In this document: piece by piece, positions 62,018 through 64,000 of the stretch
Layout of the letters: each line of letters opens with the position of its first letter
How positions within the stretch are numbered: the first letter of the stretch is position 1
Source: Gnetum montanum
Taxonomy: Eukaryota; Streptophyta; Gnetopsida; Gnetales; Gnetaceae
NCBI GenBank assembly: GCA_015680685.1
Contig: MNCI01007958.1
Coordinates: forward strand, 536,046-600,045
Length of the DNA: 64,000 nt
Reading direction: 5' to 3'
The notes under the pieces: model-generated
Told to the model about the DNA's origin: nothing
Database searches by the model: none
What the model saw: only the letters and a program-made list of their open reading frames with translations
Made by a program: the position numbers and the translations under genes

Positions 62018-62263
62018 TTCCTGAACGTATTTCTAACAATAAAGAATTCCTTGCTTGTCAATTCATTCACCATTGGCACATTATCTCTTGCAATCTTATA
62101 TTCACTATCTTTCATATGTGCATTATTATTTCCACCAATAATATTATGGTCTCCCCTAGATCCCATACCAATGGTATGAAATAACACATTTACACTCTCC
62201 CACTCTTACAATAATGTTTAAGATGAATCTTACTGTTCCATGAAATGGTCAAATGTGCCAACA

Positions 62264-64000
62264 ATAATGATTTCAGAAAACTAGAGAAGAAGCAAGTTTT
62301 ATGCATCACATATAGTGACACAAGGTGCTATTGCATGCAAAGGATATGGGCTATGAAGAGAACATCCATCGTAACATGCAATAAGTATGTCAAAACATCA
62401 AATATTGAAAGGTGCCTATATGTAGTAACTACAAAATACGAAAATACCCAATCGGTGACAAAAAATAAAAACTCTAAATCAACAATGGAACTAGTAGAGC
62501 TTCTTACAAGTGCTTATATTGATAACATGGATGCAATGTAGTAGATTCATAATCAACTTTACCACAAAAACAATGAAATGGATTGGTGGAAGTTAGAATT
62601 CCTTGATGATTATAAGCATAAGCTCCTTGAACTCAAGGTTTTACTAGCAATATTAGAATATGTTTTTCTTGATAATGACAAGCTAGTAATTATTAGTGTT
62701 AATCTCACTTGAGAATAGAAAAAGAAGCTACTACAAGTAGTGAACAAATGGCCAATAGTCTGTACATGGTCATATCATGAGTTAATAGGAATATATCTAT
62801 GGATATGTCAACATCAGATCTATACAGACTCCTCTAGTAGAGGCAGTTGTAGAAGAGATTGAATTCAAAGCTTAAGCAAGTTGTTAAAGTTGAAGCAAAA
62901 TAAATTCCTAAGGCAGGATTCATCTATTCTATAGCAGACAATGAGTGGATGAGTCCACTTGTGATAATGCTAAATAAAGAAGAAAAATGGAGACTCTACA
63001 TAGACTTTAGGCTATTGAATATGCCAATATTTAAAGATCATTTCCATTGTCATTTGTGGACCAGGTGTTGGATATAATTTCAAGACACAACTACTATAGT
63101 TTTATGGATGGTTATAGTGGTTATAACCAAATACAAATAGCATTAGAATACTAATCCAAAACAACTTTCATAAGTTCCAAAAGGACTTTTGCATATAAGA
63201 AGATGTCCTTTGGCCTTTCTAATGTCCTTGTAATTTTTTAATACCTAGTATTTAGCATCTTTTAGCAGCAAATTGATAGTGATGTAAAAGTCTTCATGGA
63301 TGACTTCTTCACCTATGGCACCAACTTTGAACAAGCCTTGGACCATTTGAAGTAGGTGTTATAGTGCTATGTGGAGATAAACTTATGGCTCAATTCGTAG
63401 AAAAGCCACTTAATAGTCCAAGAGGGCATTATCTTTGGGAACCAAATTTTAGAAAATGGGACTGAGGTGGACCTAGACAAAGTAAGGGGCATCCAAAGAA
63501 TCACTAGACAACCTTAAACTGTGAAAGATATGAGCCTATTGGTTGGCCATACTAGTTACTACAATCACTTCATTGAAAATTTCTCTAATATTATTAAACT
63601 GCTAGTGAAACTTACAAAGAAATATGTAGTTTTTGAATGGATCAAGAAATACAAAAAATCATTATGGAAATTAATGCAAAAGCTCATGGAAACTCCAATT
63701 CTACATGTTCTAGACTAGTCTAGGACATTTGACATAATGATAGATGCATCTAACTATATGTTGGGAGTAGTGCTTACATAAATGAATAATAAAAAACGTT
63801 AATACTACATGCATTATGCAAGCAGAAGCAATATGAGTGCATAATTGAATTACGCCACGACTAAGAAGGAGCTCATGGTGGTGGCGTATGCCTTGGAAAA
63901 ATTTAGGCACTATGTACTTGGATATAGAATTTTTATGCACATAGATCACAGTGTCATCCATAGCCTAATGAACAAGCCAACAATTAGTCCCTGTGTCATA
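62264..64000 (+). pseudogene. E6 pol remnant: protease tail, RT, RNase H (continues past edge)
   Basis: Coding resumes after E5 with KLEKKQVLCITYSDTRCY and RTSIVTCNKYVKTSNIERCL. RT runs from about 62880: KAGFIYSIADNEWMSPLV, WRLYIDFRLLNMP, then a one-base deletion near 63045, YSFMDGYSGYNQIQIALE, and intact catalytic VKVFMDDFFTYG near 63285. RNase H starts at about 63730 with DIMIDASNYMLGVVL, TTKKELMVVAYALEKFRHYVLGY, IDHSVIHSLMNKP. Stops replace Gln at several sites (after IALEY, before QQID, before KSH). Integrase would lie to the right of the window. Confidence 0.88.

Larger units (their letters stand above)
59590..62263. mobile_element. E5: insertion with TGTTGGC...GCCAACA ends and host-gene-like sequence
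   Basis: The 2674-bp insert interrupts the E6 protease frame. It starts tgttggcgaccatttggg and ends gtgccaaca. Flanks are ataac (59585-59589) and ataat (62264-62268), a five-base target duplication with one C-to-T change. TG...CA ends and a 5-bp duplication fit an LTR-type element; no RT, integrase or second LTR is visible, so it is a solo LTR, a truncated element or a gene-carrying derivative. A TATA-like tttttatagggttc lies near 60396. Its right half (60800-62020) looks host-derived, with tagggttt leader-like motifs and a cyclophilin-like fragment on the minus strand. Confidence 0.7.
33290..64000 (+). mobile_element. E6: old Athila-type element, split by E3 and E5, runs off right edge
   Basis: Pieces in order: 5' LTR 33290-34172, primer site 34174-34191, gag 34335-36161, [E3 36162 to about 59009], pre-protease and protease 59010-59589, [E5 59590-62263], protease tail, RT and RNase H 62264-64000. 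The gag stops at a Lys-rich tail and coding resumes, same strand and same element type, in the pre-protease region. About 0.7 kb relative to E2 is missing at that junction. The 3' half lies outside the window, so no target duplication can be checked. Confidence 0.85.

Overview
This is nuclear DNA from a land plant, probably one with a large, repeat-rich genome; a gymnosperm is my guess. The evidence is one spliced gene with GT-AG introns up to 4.3 kb, decayed L1-type LINEs, tRNA-derived SINEs, and layers of Ty3/gypsy elements of the Athila lineage. I see nothing bacterial, organellar or operon-like. One unresolved base (n) lies at 59915.

Layout. 1-5005 is a decayed LINE (+). 5010-7064 is the 5' end of a Ty3/gypsy element (-). 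7065-9704 is gene-poor and holds a LINE zinc-finger remnant and a SINE. 9705-21873 (-) holds the only intact host gene, a 12-exon, 375-codon WD40 gene matching plant DWA1/THO6. Its introns contain tandem repeats, SINE copies and a probable transposon fragment. From 22446 to the right edge nearly everything is retrotransposon.

The retrotransposon block can be unpicked by target-site duplications (TSDs) and alignment by eye. E1 (22446-32427, -) is a whole Athila-type element with TSD ttgtg/ttatg. A LINE ORF1 remnant follows. E6 (+) starts at 33290 and runs off the right edge, cut three ways. E3 (36162-about 59009, -) sits in its gag. E3 is itself split by E2 (42011-55278, -, TSD ggtgt/ggtgc) and by a solo LTR (37295-38209, +, perfect TSD attag). 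A further insert, E5 (59590-62263, TSD ataac/ataat), splits the protease region of E6 and carries a cyclophilin-like gene fragment. E6 is therefore oldest, E3 and E5 later, and E2 and the solo LTR latest.

E2 is the most complete element: LTR, tRNA-Asp type primer site, gag, protease, RT, RNase H, integrase, a third ORF of about 940 codons, LTR. E3 kept gag and the third ORF but lost all of pol. The most interesting signal is that E2 and E3 each carry, upstream of the third ORF, a second copy of the palindrome-rich cassette found in the U3 of their own LTRs, in E3 with the same TATA motif. This looks like an internal promoter for the third ORF. Exon boundaries, domain calls and divergence statements come from reading by eye; no search or alignment program was run.
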